From NCBI GenBank assembly GCA_964403795.1, contig CAYOHP010000002.1, positions 1-49,419 of the forward strand: 49,419 nucleotides of DNA, read 5' to 3'. The translations under genes were made by a program, and so were the position numbers. The notes beneath the pieces are model-generated. The model was not told where the DNA came from, did no database searches, and saw nothing but the letters and a program-made list of their open reading frames with translations. The stretch is from CAYOHP01 sp964403795 [NCBI: uncultured bacterium] (lineage in GTDB: Bacteria > Muiribacteriota > UBA6191 > CAZXTJ01). Below, piece by piece: positions 25,355 to 32,978 of this stretch. Numbering within the stretch: the stretch's first letter is position 1; every line of letters starts with the position of its first letter.

Positions 25355-25404
25355 ACGGCCAGGGTTGCGGTGGCGCTCCCGGGGCTCGCCGAGCCCGTAG
25401 CGGG

Positions 25405-25512
25405 TCAGCGCGTCACGAGGTGGATGGCCCACAGGAAGGCCAGCACGTACAGGCCGAGTTCGAGGAAGATCCAGGCCCGGTAGACGTGGTTCGAACGGGA
25501 ATCGATCTCCAT
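25405..25512 (-). CDS. 35-residue single-span membrane protein
   Basis: A short reading frame: a polar N-terminus (MEIDSRSNHVYRAW), a hydrophobic helix (IFLELGLYVLAFLWAIHLV) and a basic end (TR). The ATG at 25512 follows GAAGGAAG with good spacing, and codon use is like the neighbours. It lies 93 nt upstream of the selenocytochrome gene on the same strand, so it could be a small subunit or anchor of that system, comparable in size to the small subunits of respiratory complexes. I recognise no family. Confidence 0.6.
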   Translation of the reverse strand: MEIDSRSNHVYRAWIFLELGLYVLAFLWAIHLVTR

Positions 25513-25586
25513 GGCGCTTCCTTCGGGTCGCACCTCCCTCATCGGCCGGCTCGCCCGCCGACCGAAGGTCCGGCAGATCGCTGGGC

Positions 25587-25592
25587 TACGCT
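25587..25592 (+). promoter_or_regulatory. candidate -10 element, leaderless CPXCG gene
   Basis: TACGCT ends 6 nt before the ATG at 25599; with normal spacing the transcript would begin at the A of ATG. Confidence 0.5.
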
Positions 25593-25598
25593 TTGCCC

Positions 25599-25790
25599 AT
25601 GCTCGATCCCGCCCGCTATCGCTGCCCCTGGTGCGGCGAGGTCCAGGAGGCCGACGTGGACGCCTCGGCCGGTTCCACCCAGGAGTACGTGGAGGACTGC
25701 ACCGTCTGCTGTCGTCCCTCCGTCCTCACCGTCCGCCGCGTCGGGGGAAGGCTGAACGTCGCGGCCCGGGCCGAGTCCGACCAGCTGTGA
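25599..25790 (+). CDS. CPXCG-motif cysteine-rich zinc protein
   Basis: A 63-residue protein with YRCPWCGE at the start, then SAGSTQEYVEDCTVCCRPSV and a short basic beta segment. CPxCG followed by QEYVEDCxVCCRP is the signature of the small cysteine-rich CPXCG family, probably a zinc ribbon of unknown function. The ATG at 25599 is chosen over the in-frame TTG at 25593 because it fits the -10 spacing and the family's N-terminus. It stands between divergent genes and has no obvious partner. Confidence 0.88.
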   Translation: MLDPARYRCPWCGEVQEADVDASAGSTQEYVEDCTVCCRPSVLTVRRVGGRLNVAARAESDQL

Positions 25791-25822
25791 CGCCGTCCCC
25801 GGCCCGGCACGGCGAGGCTCGC

Positions 25823-25869
25823 CATGGGAGCCGGACCCCGGCCGCCTCCGGTAGACTCCGGCTCCCATG
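25823..25869. promoter_or_regulatory. 13-bp inverted repeat spanning the promoter and start codon of the Nudix-MBL gene
   Basis: CATGGGAGCCGGA (25823-25835) and TCCGGCTCCCATG (25857-25869) are exact reverse complements with 21 nt between. The right arm includes the ATG at 25867. A TAGACT -10-like hexamer (25852-25857) touches the right arm. If the mRNA is leaderless the dyad acts only as DNA and would be an operator; otherwise it could also form a hairpin hiding the start codon. Confidence 0.5.
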
Positions 25870-27351
25870 AGCAAGCTCCGCAGCTCCGCCTCCGTCGCCC
25901 TCTCGGCCGGATGGGACCGCCACGAGGTCTTCCTGGTCCTCCGCAACCCCACCCATCGCGCCTTCCCGGACACCTATGTCTTCCCGGGCGGCAAGATCGA
26001 TCCCGAGGACCGCGACCTGCCGGTGCTCTCGCCGGTGGCCGAGGTCGCACCGGAGGCCTACGTGGCCGCCGCCCGGGAGCTCTTCGAGGAGACCGGGGTG
26101 CTGGTGGCCCGGCCCCGCGCCGGAGGGCGCCTGGACCCGGCCCGTCTGGCCCGGCACCGGGAGGGACTGCTCTCCGGTTCCGTCCCCTTCCGCCAGGTGC
26201 TCGCCGACCTCGATGCCGGGATCGACGGTCGCCTGCTGGTCCCGCTGGGGGAAAAGACCACCCCGCCGTTCCACCCGCTGCGCTTCAAGAACCGCTTCTT
26301 CCTGGCGGTGCTCCCCGAGGGCCAGGAGCCCTCCGTGATCCCCGGCGAACTCACCCGGGGTGACTGGTTCCGCCCCTGGACGGCCGTCGCCAGGTTCGAG
26401 AGGGGCGAACTCCGGATCGCCCCTCCCATCCTGATGCTGCTCGAGACCTGGGGACAGCGGGCCGCCGGGGTGGCGATCGACGACCTCCGCCGCTTCGACG
26501 ACTCCGCGTTCGTGGACCGCCCCCTCCGGATCCGCTTCAGCCCGGACTCCTTCCTGTTCCCCGGTCGCACCCCTACGCTCCCGCCCGCCACCCACACCAA
26601 CACCTACCTGGTGGGCCGCGACCGGCTGCTGGTGGTCGACCCCGCCACCGACGACCCCGGCGACCAGGCCAAGCTGGGGATCCTGCTCGACGAGCTCGCC
26701 GCCGAGGGTCGCACCGTCGAGGCGATCTTCCTCACCCACCACCACGAGGACCATGTCGGGGCCCTCGACTTCGTGCGCGACCGCACCGGCGCCCCGGTCT
26801 GGGCCCATCCCGACACGGTCCGCCTCATGCCGGGTCTGGTCGCCGACCGCGAACTCCTCGGCGGGGAGGTGCTGGAACTGGGCGAAGCCGGCGAGGTCGA
26901 GGTGATCCACACCCCCGGCCACGCTCCCGGCCACCTCTGCCTCTTCCAGCGAAGATGGAACGCCCTCTACGCCGGCGACATGGTGAGCACCGCCTCCACC
27001 ATCCTGGTCGAGCCGCCCGAAGGGGACATGGGCCTCTACCTGGCGAGCCTCGAACTCCTGCGCCGGTTCGATGCCCGTATCCTCTATCCCGCCCACGGGG
27101 ATCCCGCGCCCCGGGTCGAGGCCCTCCTGCAGGAGTTCCTGGCCCATCGCCGCGAGCGCCAGGGGAAGATCCTCTCCGCACTCGGGACGGAGCCGGCCAC
27201 CCTCGAACAACTCCTCCCCGCCGCCTACGCCGACAAGCCCCGGGAGATCTGGCCGCTCGCCAAACGCAGCCTGTTGGCCGGACTGCTGCTCCTGGAGACC
27301 GAGGGCCATGCCCGCCGCCACCCGGACGAGCGCTGGTCGCTGCCGGACTGA
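25867..27351 (+). CDS. Nudix hydrolase fused to LACTB2-like metallo-beta-lactamase-fold protein
   Basis: A 494-residue fusion. Residues 1 to about 220 are a Nudix domain of the NUDT19-like type, with a long insert between PGGKID and the helix AARELFEETGV (69-78). Residues about 235-425 are an MBL-fold hydrolase with HTNTYLVG, the metal motif THHHEDHVGA (H291-H296), the HTPGHAPGHLCLF block and YPAHGDPAP. A C-terminal winged-helix-like segment (PREIWPLAKRSLLAGLLLLE) follows, as in LACTB2 proteins, some of which cleave RNA. The ATG has no ribosome binding site and sits in an inverted repeat. Nudix-MBL fusions of this kind are known in several phyla; the substrate is unclear. Confidence 0.88.
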   Translation: MSKLRSSASVALSAGWDRHEVFLVLRNPTHRAFPDTYVFPGGKIDPEDRDLPVLSPVAEVAPEAYVAAARELFEETGVLVARPRAGGRLDPARLARHREGLLSGSVPFRQVLADLDAGIDGRLLVPLGEKTTPPFHPLRFKNRFFLAVLPEGQEPSVIPGELTRGDWFRPWTAVARFERGELRIAPPILMLLETWGQRAAGVAIDDLRRFDDSAFVDRPLRIRFSPDSFLFPGRTPTLPPATHTNTYLVGRDRLLVVDPATDDPGDQAKLGILLDELAAEGRTVEAIFLTHHHEDHVGALDFVRDRTGAPVWAHPDTVRLMPGLVADRELLGGEVLELGEAGEVEVIHTPGHAPGHLCLFQRRWNALYAGDMVSTASTILVEPPEGDMGLYLASLELLRRFDARILYPAHGDPAPRVEALLQEFLAHRRERQGKILSALGTEPATLEQLLPAAYADKPREIWPLAKRSLLAGLLLLETEGHARRHPDERWSLPD

Positions 27352-27462
27352 CCCGGACCCCGCCACCGCCCCCCTCGTCGCGAAGGTTTCGCGTCCGGGC
27401 TCGCATGGATCGCCTCGGCCATGGCAGCCTCTCCCCGGGGGCCTGAGCGAGGGAGGCCAGGG

Positions 27463-28566
27463 TTGAGCGAAGCGGTCCTGTCCCGCCTGGCGCGCGCCCT
27501 CGAGCGGGAGCGGGACAGCACGGGGGCCTGGCTGGAGCTGGCCCACCTGGTGCCGCGCCTGGGGCACCTGCCGCGCTTCGTCGACCCGATCCGGGATCTC
27601 CCTACCCTGCTCGGGATCTGGCACGCCCAGCCCGAGGAGCGCACCCTGGCCGGCCTGGTGCTCCCGATGCTCGGCCTGGAGGACCGCGGCGAGAGCGACC
27701 TCGACCCAGGCGAGTTCTGGACCGCCACCGGTCGCATCCGCCGGGCCGGCAGCGACCTCCACGATTCCGAGACCGCCCTCCCCCTGGTGGTGCGGCGCAG
27801 CTCCGACGGCGCCCGGATGCGCCTCATGCCCCAGGACCATCTGGTGCGCGGCTGCTTCTCGGGTCGGGACCGGGAGACGCCGCCCTCGATGGTCGAGGTG
27901 GACACCTGCTACCTCGACGAGGCCCCGGTCACGGTGGCGGCCTACGCCGCCTTCGTGGAGGCCACCGGCCACCGCCATCCCTACGAATGGCGGACCCAGC
28001 TCGCCCGTCCCGAGCGACCGGTGGTCGGCGTCTCGTGGTCGGACGCGGTCGACTACGCCCGCCACGTCGGCGCCGGTCTCCCCACCGAGGCCGAGTGGGA
28101 GAAGGCGGCCCGCAGCGTCGACGAGCGCGAGTTCCCCTGGGGAGACGCCCCTCCCACCCCCGAGCGCGCCGTGTTCCTCCCCGATCCGGGTCCCGGGGGG
28201 AGCGGAGTCGAACCCCACTGGGACGAGGCCCTGGTCGAGGCCGGTTCCCGCCCCGCCGGGGCCGGCCCCTTCGGCCACCAGGACCTGGCGGGCCTGGTCT
28301 TCGAGTGGTGTCTCGACTGGTTCTCCCACGAGGCCTACCGGATCCCCGACCTGGGCACCCGCGATCCGGTGGGGCCGCCCGAGGGGCAGCACCGTTCGGT
28401 GCGGGGCGGGTCGTGGAAGCGGGATCACCGCTGGCTCAGCGCCTGGCGTCGCGAGTTCCGGGAGCCCACCCGCCACAGCATGGAGCAGGGCTTCCGGCTG
28501 GTGGTGCGGGTCGGCTCACCCCGCGAGGTCCCGCGTCCCTCGAGCCTGCGCCAGACGGCGTTCTAG
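27463..28566 (+). CDS. FGE/SUMF1-fold protein without catalytic cysteines
   Basis: A 367-residue protein. A helical N-terminal region of about 110 residues (LSRLARALERERDSTGAWLE) precedes a sulfatase-modifying-factor fold: VEVDTCYLDEAPVTVAAYAA, VVGVSWSDAVDYARHVG, LPTEAEWEKAAR, EFPWGD, LVFEWCLDWF, VRGGSWKRDHRW and MEQGFRLVVR. No cysteine follows RGGSW, so formylglycine generation is unlikely and a ligand-binding role is more probable. TTG at 27463 is preferred because GGGAGG lies about 8 nt upstream; an in-frame ATG at 27421 would add 14 Pro/Arg-rich residues. Its 3' end overlaps the convergent ATP-grasp gene by 51 nt. Confidence 0.84.
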   Translation: MSEAVLSRLARALERERDSTGAWLELAHLVPRLGHLPRFVDPIRDLPTLLGIWHAQPEERTLAGLVLPMLGLEDRGESDLDPGEFWTATGRIRRAGSDLHDSETALPLVVRRSSDGARMRLMPQDHLVRGCFSGRDRETPPSMVEVDTCYLDEAPVTVAAYAAFVEATGHRHPYEWRTQLARPERPVVGVSWSDAVDYARHVGAGLPTEAEWEKAARSVDEREFPWGDAPPTPERAVFLPDPGPGGSGVEPHWDEALVEAGSRPAGAGPFGHQDLAGLVFEWCLDWFSHEAYRIPDLGTRDPVGPPEGQHRSVRGGSWKRDHRWLSAWRREFREPTRHSMEQGFRLVVRVGSPREVPRPSSLRQTAF

Positions 28567-29418
28567 CCCCGCCACCAGCCGCCCCACCGCCGACGGATGG
28601 TCCGTCAGGAAGAGGGTGGGCTCCACGAGTTCGAGCTCGAGCACGCTCGGCCCCTGGCCGGGGACCTCGAGGAGGTCCACCCGGGCATAGGCCGCCGGTG
28701 CCACCTCGGGCAGGGCCAGGACCTTCCGGGCCACCGCGAGCTCGGCCGGGGATGCGGTCACTGCCATGCCTTCCGGTCCCACCTTGCGCCCACCCAGGAA
28801 CAGCGAGCGCTTGCGGACCGCATGCGAGACCTCCCCGTCCAGGCAGACCAGGCAGCGTTCGCCCGGCTCCTCGACGCTGGCGAGATAGGGCTGGACCATG
28901 ACCTGGCGCGACCCGAGGATCCCGACCAGTTCGGGATCCGGAGCCTCCCCGGCCCGCACCCGGAAGGTCCCCCAGGAATCGAGCGACACCACCGGCTTCA
29001 CCACCGCGTCGCGCCAGCCCCGCTCCTCCAGGGTCCGCGCCAGATCCTCCGGAGCACCCGGGCCCAGGTAGCAGGTAGGGACCACCGGAATGCCGAGTCC
29101 GGCCAGCCACCCCAGGTAGGACTTGTGGGTGCTCAGCCGGACCAGCGCCAGCGGGTTCACCAGCAGGCAGGTCTCCGCCACCCTGGCCGCCCACGACCGG
29201 AACTCGTCGAGCCTATGGTGGTAGTCCCAGGTGGAGCGCAGGACCACCAGGTCGAACCCGGTCCAGTCGACCCCGGGATCGTCCCAGATCGCGGCTACCA
29301 CCCGATGACCGCGGGCCGACAGGGCAGTCCGAAGGGGATGGTCGTCCTCGTCGAGGTCGGGGAGACGACGGCAGGTGGCGAGGGCGATGCGGGCGGAGGT
29401 CGGGGAGCGGGGCGCCAT
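28516..29418 (-). CDS. RimK-like ATP-grasp protein
   Basis: A 300-residue enzyme of the ATP-grasp fold. It begins with an N-terminal domain (IALATCRRLPDLDEDDHPLR, LVVLRSTWDYHHRLDEF). The ATP-grasp core follows: STHKSYLGWLAG, DAVVKPVVSLDSWGTFRV, VMVQPYLASVEEPGERCLV and ARVDLLEVPGQGPSVLELEL (metal ligands), ending EPTLFL. The N-terminal half resembles the family containing the cycloserine-pathway ligase DcsG. It likely joins a carboxylate to an amine using ATP; the substrates are unknown. The ATG at 29418 is 9 nt from a TAGAGT -10-like element, so the message is probably leaderless. It overlaps the convergent FGE-fold gene tail to tail by 51 nt. Confidence 0.85.
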   Translation of the reverse strand: MAPRSPTSARIALATCRRLPDLDEDDHPLRTALSARGHRVVAAIWDDPGVDWTGFDLVVLRSTWDYHHRLDEFRSWAARVAETCLLVNPLALVRLSTHKSYLGWLAGLGIPVVPTCYLGPGAPEDLARTLEERGWRDAVVKPVVSLDSWGTFRVRAGEAPDPELVGILGSRQVMVQPYLASVEEPGERCLVCLDGEVSHAVRKRSLFLGGRKVGPEGMAVTASPAELAVARKVLALPEVAPAAYARVDLLEVPGQGPSVLELELVEPTLFLTDHPSAVGRLVAGLERRLAQARGTRDLAG

Positions 29419-29427
29419 GGGGCCGGG

Positions 29428-29433
29428 ACTCTA
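29428..29433 (-). promoter_or_regulatory. candidate -10 element, leaderless ATP-grasp gene
   Basis: TAGAGT on the minus strand, 9 nt before the ATG at 29418; no Shine-Dalgarno fits in the gap. Confidence 0.5.
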
Positions 29434-29463
29434 CCCCGGCCGCGACCGGGGCAGCGGAGTCGG

Positions 29464-30915
29464 CTACTCGTGCACGTGGGGCACGAAGCGCAGCGAGGGC
29501 GGGATCCCGCCCGGCCGCACCAGGGCCGGCCCCCCGAACCAGGGAAGCCCGAGCCGGGCCTCGAACCCGGGGAGACGCTCCGCCACCAGGCGGTCCTCCT
29601 TCGTGAGCACGAGCACGCCCTCGAGTTCGGGAGGCACACCGGCCCGGAACTGCGCCTCGCCCATGGGACGTCCGGCCGCGGCCCTCGCGACCATCGCCTG
29701 GGTCGAGTGCGGGACCGGTCCCCCGGCGAAGAGGTGGAAATGGACCCCGCTCGGCACCCAGAGCTTGCCCGGATGATGACCCAGGAGGTCGAGGATCTGG
29801 CTGGCCCGGAACTGGACGGCGGCCAGCCGCTCCCAGGGCGGCTCGCCCCGGGCCATCGCCCCGACCAGGACCAGGGAGAGGAGGCCCGCGAAGCGGGCCG
29901 GTCGACGCACTTCGGGCGCCTGGGCCTCGGAGCGGCAGGCCAGGCCACCGAGGGTGACGACCAGCAGCCACCAGAGCCCCGGGGCCAGCGCCGAGGCCGG
30001 GCTCCCGAAGGCCACCGCCACCAGCCCGGAGCCCAGCGCCAACACCGTCACGGGAAGGGCCGACCGTTGCAGGGGATGGACCCGGGATTCGGGCGGAGCC
30101 CGGCTCCCGGCCAGGGCCGCCACCAGGAGCGGCCAGGCCAGATCGGGGCGCCCCAGCTCGGCGAGGCGCCCGAGGTCGAACGAGCCGGCCGCGACCAGCG
30201 CCAGGTGGTCGCCCAGCGCCGAGGGAAGCAGCCAGCCGGCCAGGAGGCCGAGACCGGCCGTGGCAGCCAGGAACTCGGCCAGGGTGCGGATCGCGCGCTT
30301 GCGGCCTTCCCCCCTGTGCTCGGTGAGAGCGACTCCCAGCGGCACCGCCAGCATCGGAGGAGCCGCCCACACCGCGGCCGCCGACGCCAGGGCCGAGAGC
30401 CCTCGTCCCCGGGAGGAGCCGTCCCGCACGAGCAGCGCCACCACCCCGAGGCAGAAGCCGGGAGCCTCGGGAGCGATGCCCAGGAGCCCCTCGGCGAGCG
30501 CCCCGCACAGGAACCCCACGGCCAGGAACGCCCCCAGGCAGGGAGCCCAGACCTGGGGCGTGGGCGAACCCACGGTGCGGATCCAGAGCCCGGCCGCCAG
30601 CATCACCAGCAGGAATCCGGTGAGCCCGGCCAGCGGGAGCGCCCGGTGCAGCCGACCGGTAGCCGCCGCCGGCAGGTACGCCACCAGCGCCATGGGAAGG
30701 CCGGGAGCCCCGACCTGGGGACCCTGCTCGAGGACCGGATAGGGAGGCAGCCCCCGGGAGGCCGCCAGCACGGGGGCGAGGCGAGCCCCGGCCTCCGGGG
30801 CATAGGTCGTGTCGGCCAGGCCCGCGACCAGGGCGAGGCCCAGGACCGCCACCGCCAACCCGGTGGCCAGGCCCCGCAGCAACCGGGCCGGGGAGACGGC
30901 GGCAGGCGCGGACAT
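29464..30915 (-). CDS. polytopic membrane protein, possible glycosyltransferase-like (GT-C) fold
   Basis: A 483-residue integral membrane protein with roughly ten hydrophobic helices, the first at about 14-33 (GLATGLAVAVLGLALVAGLA). A loop between helices 1 and 2 contains YPVLEQGPQVGAPGLPMALV. The soluble C-terminal part of about 110 residues contains FRASQILDLLGHHPGKLWVP and VLVLTKEDRLVAERLPGF. The layout, with an extracytoplasmic first loop and a C-terminal domain, recalls dolichol-phosphate-mannose-type transferases, but the usual acidic motif in the first loop is not obvious, so function is not assigned. A TACGCT -10-like element (30926-30931) lies 10 nt before the ATG. It is divergent from the aconitase-family gene. 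Confidence 0.72.
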   Translation of the reverse strand: MSAPAAVSPARLLRGLATGLAVAVLGLALVAGLADTTYAPEAGARLAPVLAASRGLPPYPVLEQGPQVGAPGLPMALVAYLPAAATGRLHRALPLAGLTGFLLVMLAAGLWIRTVGSPTPQVWAPCLGAFLAVGFLCGALAEGLLGIAPEAPGFCLGVVALLVRDGSSRGRGLSALASAAAVWAAPPMLAVPLGVALTEHRGEGRKRAIRTLAEFLAATAGLGLLAGWLLPSALGDHLALVAAGSFDLGRLAELGRPDLAWPLLVAALAGSRAPPESRVHPLQRSALPVTVLALGSGLVAVAFGSPASALAPGLWWLLVVTLGGLACRSEAQAPEVRRPARFAGLLSLVLVGAMARGEPPWERLAAVQFRASQILDLLGHHPGKLWVPSGVHFHLFAGGPVPHSTQAMVARAAAGRPMGEAQFRAGVPPELEGVLVLTKEDRLVAERLPGFEARLGLPWFGGPALVRPGGIPPSLRFVPHVHE

Positions 30916-30925
30916 GGCGGGAGGA

Positions 30926-30931
30926 AGCGTA
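30926..30931 (-). promoter_or_regulatory. candidate -10 element for the membrane protein gene
   Basis: TACGCT on the minus strand ending 10 nt before the ATG at 30915. Confidence 0.45.
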
Positions 30932-30960
30932 ACCCAGGGCCGGCCCCGGCCCGGATCGGG

Positions 30961-30966
30961 TAGCAT
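30961..30966 (+). promoter_or_regulatory. candidate -10 element for the aconitase-family gene
   Basis: TAGCAT 19 nt before the ATG at 30986, with a GAGAGG ribosome binding site between. Confidence 0.4.
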
Positions 30967-30985
30967 CCCGGGCCGAGAGGTTCCC

Positions 30986-32968
30986 ATGCAATCCACCCAG
31001 GGTTCCCCGCAGACCATCGGGCTGACGCCCGGCAAGCGGGTCTTGTTCCTCACCAAGGATCTCGGGAAGATCCGGGCCCAGCTGTCCGGCGAACTCGACC
31101 TCCACGTCCGGGACGTCGCCGTCGAGGACCTGCTCGACGACATCAACACCGACGTGATGACCCCGGCCTGGGTGTGCTTCGACCACCGTCCCGAGGAGAT
31201 CGCCAGGAACGCCTACGCCGGCCTGGTCGATGCCGAGGGCAAGCGGGTGTTCGAGCCCGACGCCCTGGCCAAGGGCGGGTTCGAGGTGGTGGTGGCGGGG
31301 CAGCGCAAGGGCACCGGCTCGTCCCGGGAGACCGCGGTCCAGGCCGAGAAGTGGTGCGGGATCCGGATCTCGGTAGCGGCTTCCTTCGCTCCCATCCATG
31401 GGCGGAACCTGGTGAACCAGGGCGTGCTCATGGCGGACCACGCCATGCTGGCCCGGCTCCAGGACGGGGAGCGGATCGCCATCGACGAGTTCACCCGGGG
31501 CCACGACGCCATCTCGGCCGACGTGATCCGGGCCGGCGGGTTGTTCCCCTACGTGGGGGCTCTGCGCTCCGGTCGGGTCCGGCCCCCGGCCCGGGACACC
31601 GGCCCCCGTCCCATGACCATGGCCGAGAAGATCCTGTCCGCCCACCTCTACCAGGGCGAGGGGACGGGCGACCCGAACGGGTTCGTGAAGCCCGGGGATG
31701 CGGTGCTGGTACGGGTCGACGGCGGGTACTCGCACGAGTTCACCACCGCCCAGGTCCACGTCTTCCTCAGCGAGGAGTTCGGCGCCGACTACCGGCTCGC
31801 CAACCCCGAGAAGTTCGCGGTCTTCGAGGACCACCTGATCTACGCCGACGGGGTGCCGAAGATGGCGCCGTTCGGGGCCAAGATCCAGGAGCTGCGCGAT
31901 CTGCAACGGGTGTTCCAGGAGCACACCGGGGTGCTCGACTTCTCGGCCCAGGCCGGGGTCTCGCCCGGGATCTGCCACCAGGTGGCCCGGGAGCGGCTGA
32001 TCGAGCCCGGCGAGTTCTACCAGGCGACCGATTCGCATACCTGCATGGGCGGCGGCTCCAACGCCCTGGCCTACGGGGTCGGCGCCACCGAGTACGCGGC
32101 CCTGGTCTACTCGGGCTTCACCGGGGTCGAGGTCCCGGAGTCGATCCGGTTCGAGCTCCACGGTGCGCTCCGCCCCGGGGTCACCGCCAAGGACCTGATC
32201 CTCCACGTGCTCGCCACCTTCGCGGTGCGGGAGGAGACGCTGGACCGGGTCATGGAATGGGGCGGACCGGGCCTGGCCTCGCTCTCCATGGACGAGCGCG
32301 CCACCCTGGCCAACATGGCCACCGAATGCTCCGCCAAGGGCGCCATCGTCGAGGCCGACGACCAGACCTCGGCCTGGATCGCGGCCCGACGCCCCGGTGT
32401 CGACGAGGCCCGGCTGCGGGCCCGCTTCGTGCGACCCGACCCGGGGGCGAGCTACGCCGGCGGGGTCCACCGGATCGAGCTCGGGGACCTCGAGCCCATG
32501 GTGGCGAAGCCCCACGACCCGACCCACGGGGCCACCGTGGGCGAACTCGGCGAGGTGAAGATCGACATCGCCTATGGAGGATCCTGCACCGCCGGCAAGG
32601 AAGACGACCTCGATTTCTACGCCTCGGTGATGCAGCGGGCCAAGGAGGCAGGCCGACGGGTCGCCCCGGGGGTCGAGTTCTTCATCCAATTCGGGTCGCG
32701 GGAGGTCGAGGAGTACGCCCGCGCCAAGGGCTACCTCGAACTCTTCGAGGCCACCGGGGTGCGGCTCATCCCTCCGGGGTGCGGCGCCTGCATCGGCTGC
32801 GGTCCGGGCGTCTCGAGTTCCAAGGAACAGGTGACGGTCTCGGCCATCAACCGGAACTTCACGGGGCGCTCCGGACCCGGCAAGCTCTACCTGGCTTCGC
32901 CGCTGACGGTGGCGGCCAGCGCCGTGACCGGGCGGATCACCGCCTGGCGGGACGACCTGTTCGCCTGA
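30986..32968 (+). CDS. aconitase/isopropylmalate dehydratase family protein, swivel domain first
   Basis: A 660-residue iron-sulfur hydro-lyase. The N-terminal part (about 1-200) is the small or swivel domain with the GSSRETA motif (in GQRKGTGSSRE) that is normally a separate LeuD-type subunit or the C-terminal domain of aconitase A. The catalytic domain follows, with TMAEKILSAH, DSHTCMGGGSNALAYGVGAT (around residue 350), IAYGGSCTAGKEDD and GCGACIGCG (around 595). The three cysteines for the 4Fe-4S cluster are therefore present. This order occurs in aconitase B, but there is no HEAT-like domain here. Substrate specificity (citrate, isopropylmalate, homoaconitate or other) cannot be decided, and no leu or citrate cycle genes are adjacent. 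Confidence 0.88.
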   Translation: MQSTQGSPQTIGLTPGKRVLFLTKDLGKIRAQLSGELDLHVRDVAVEDLLDDINTDVMTPAWVCFDHRPEEIARNAYAGLVDAEGKRVFEPDALAKGGFEVVVAGQRKGTGSSRETAVQAEKWCGIRISVAASFAPIHGRNLVNQGVLMADHAMLARLQDGERIAIDEFTRGHDAISADVIRAGGLFPYVGALRSGRVRPPARDTGPRPMTMAEKILSAHLYQGEGTGDPNGFVKPGDAVLVRVDGGYSHEFTTAQVHVFLSEEFGADYRLANPEKFAVFEDHLIYADGVPKMAPFGAKIQELRDLQRVFQEHTGVLDFSAQAGVSPGICHQVARERLIEPGEFYQATDSHTCMGGGSNALAYGVGATEYAALVYSGFTGVEVPESIRFELHGALRPGVTAKDLILHVLATFAVREETLDRVMEWGGPGLASLSMDERATLANMATECSAKGAIVEADDQTSAWIAARRPGVDEARLRARFVRPDPGASYAGGVHRIELGDLEPMVAKPHDPTHGATVGELGEVKIDIAYGGSCTAGKEDDLDFYASVMQRAKEAGRRVAPGVEFFIQFGSREVEEYARAKGYLELFEATGVRLIPPGCGACIGCGPGVSSSKEQVTVSAINRNFTGRSGPGKLYLASPLTVAASAVTGRITAWRDDLFA

Positions 32969-32978
32969 TCACAGGCTC

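Noticed and set aside
29213-32689. An 1158-residue minus-strand frame
   Set aside because: Composition is the Arg/Gly/Pro/His-rich type produced by reading GC-rich genes in a wrong frame; the aconitase-family, membrane protein and ATP-grasp genes explain the region.
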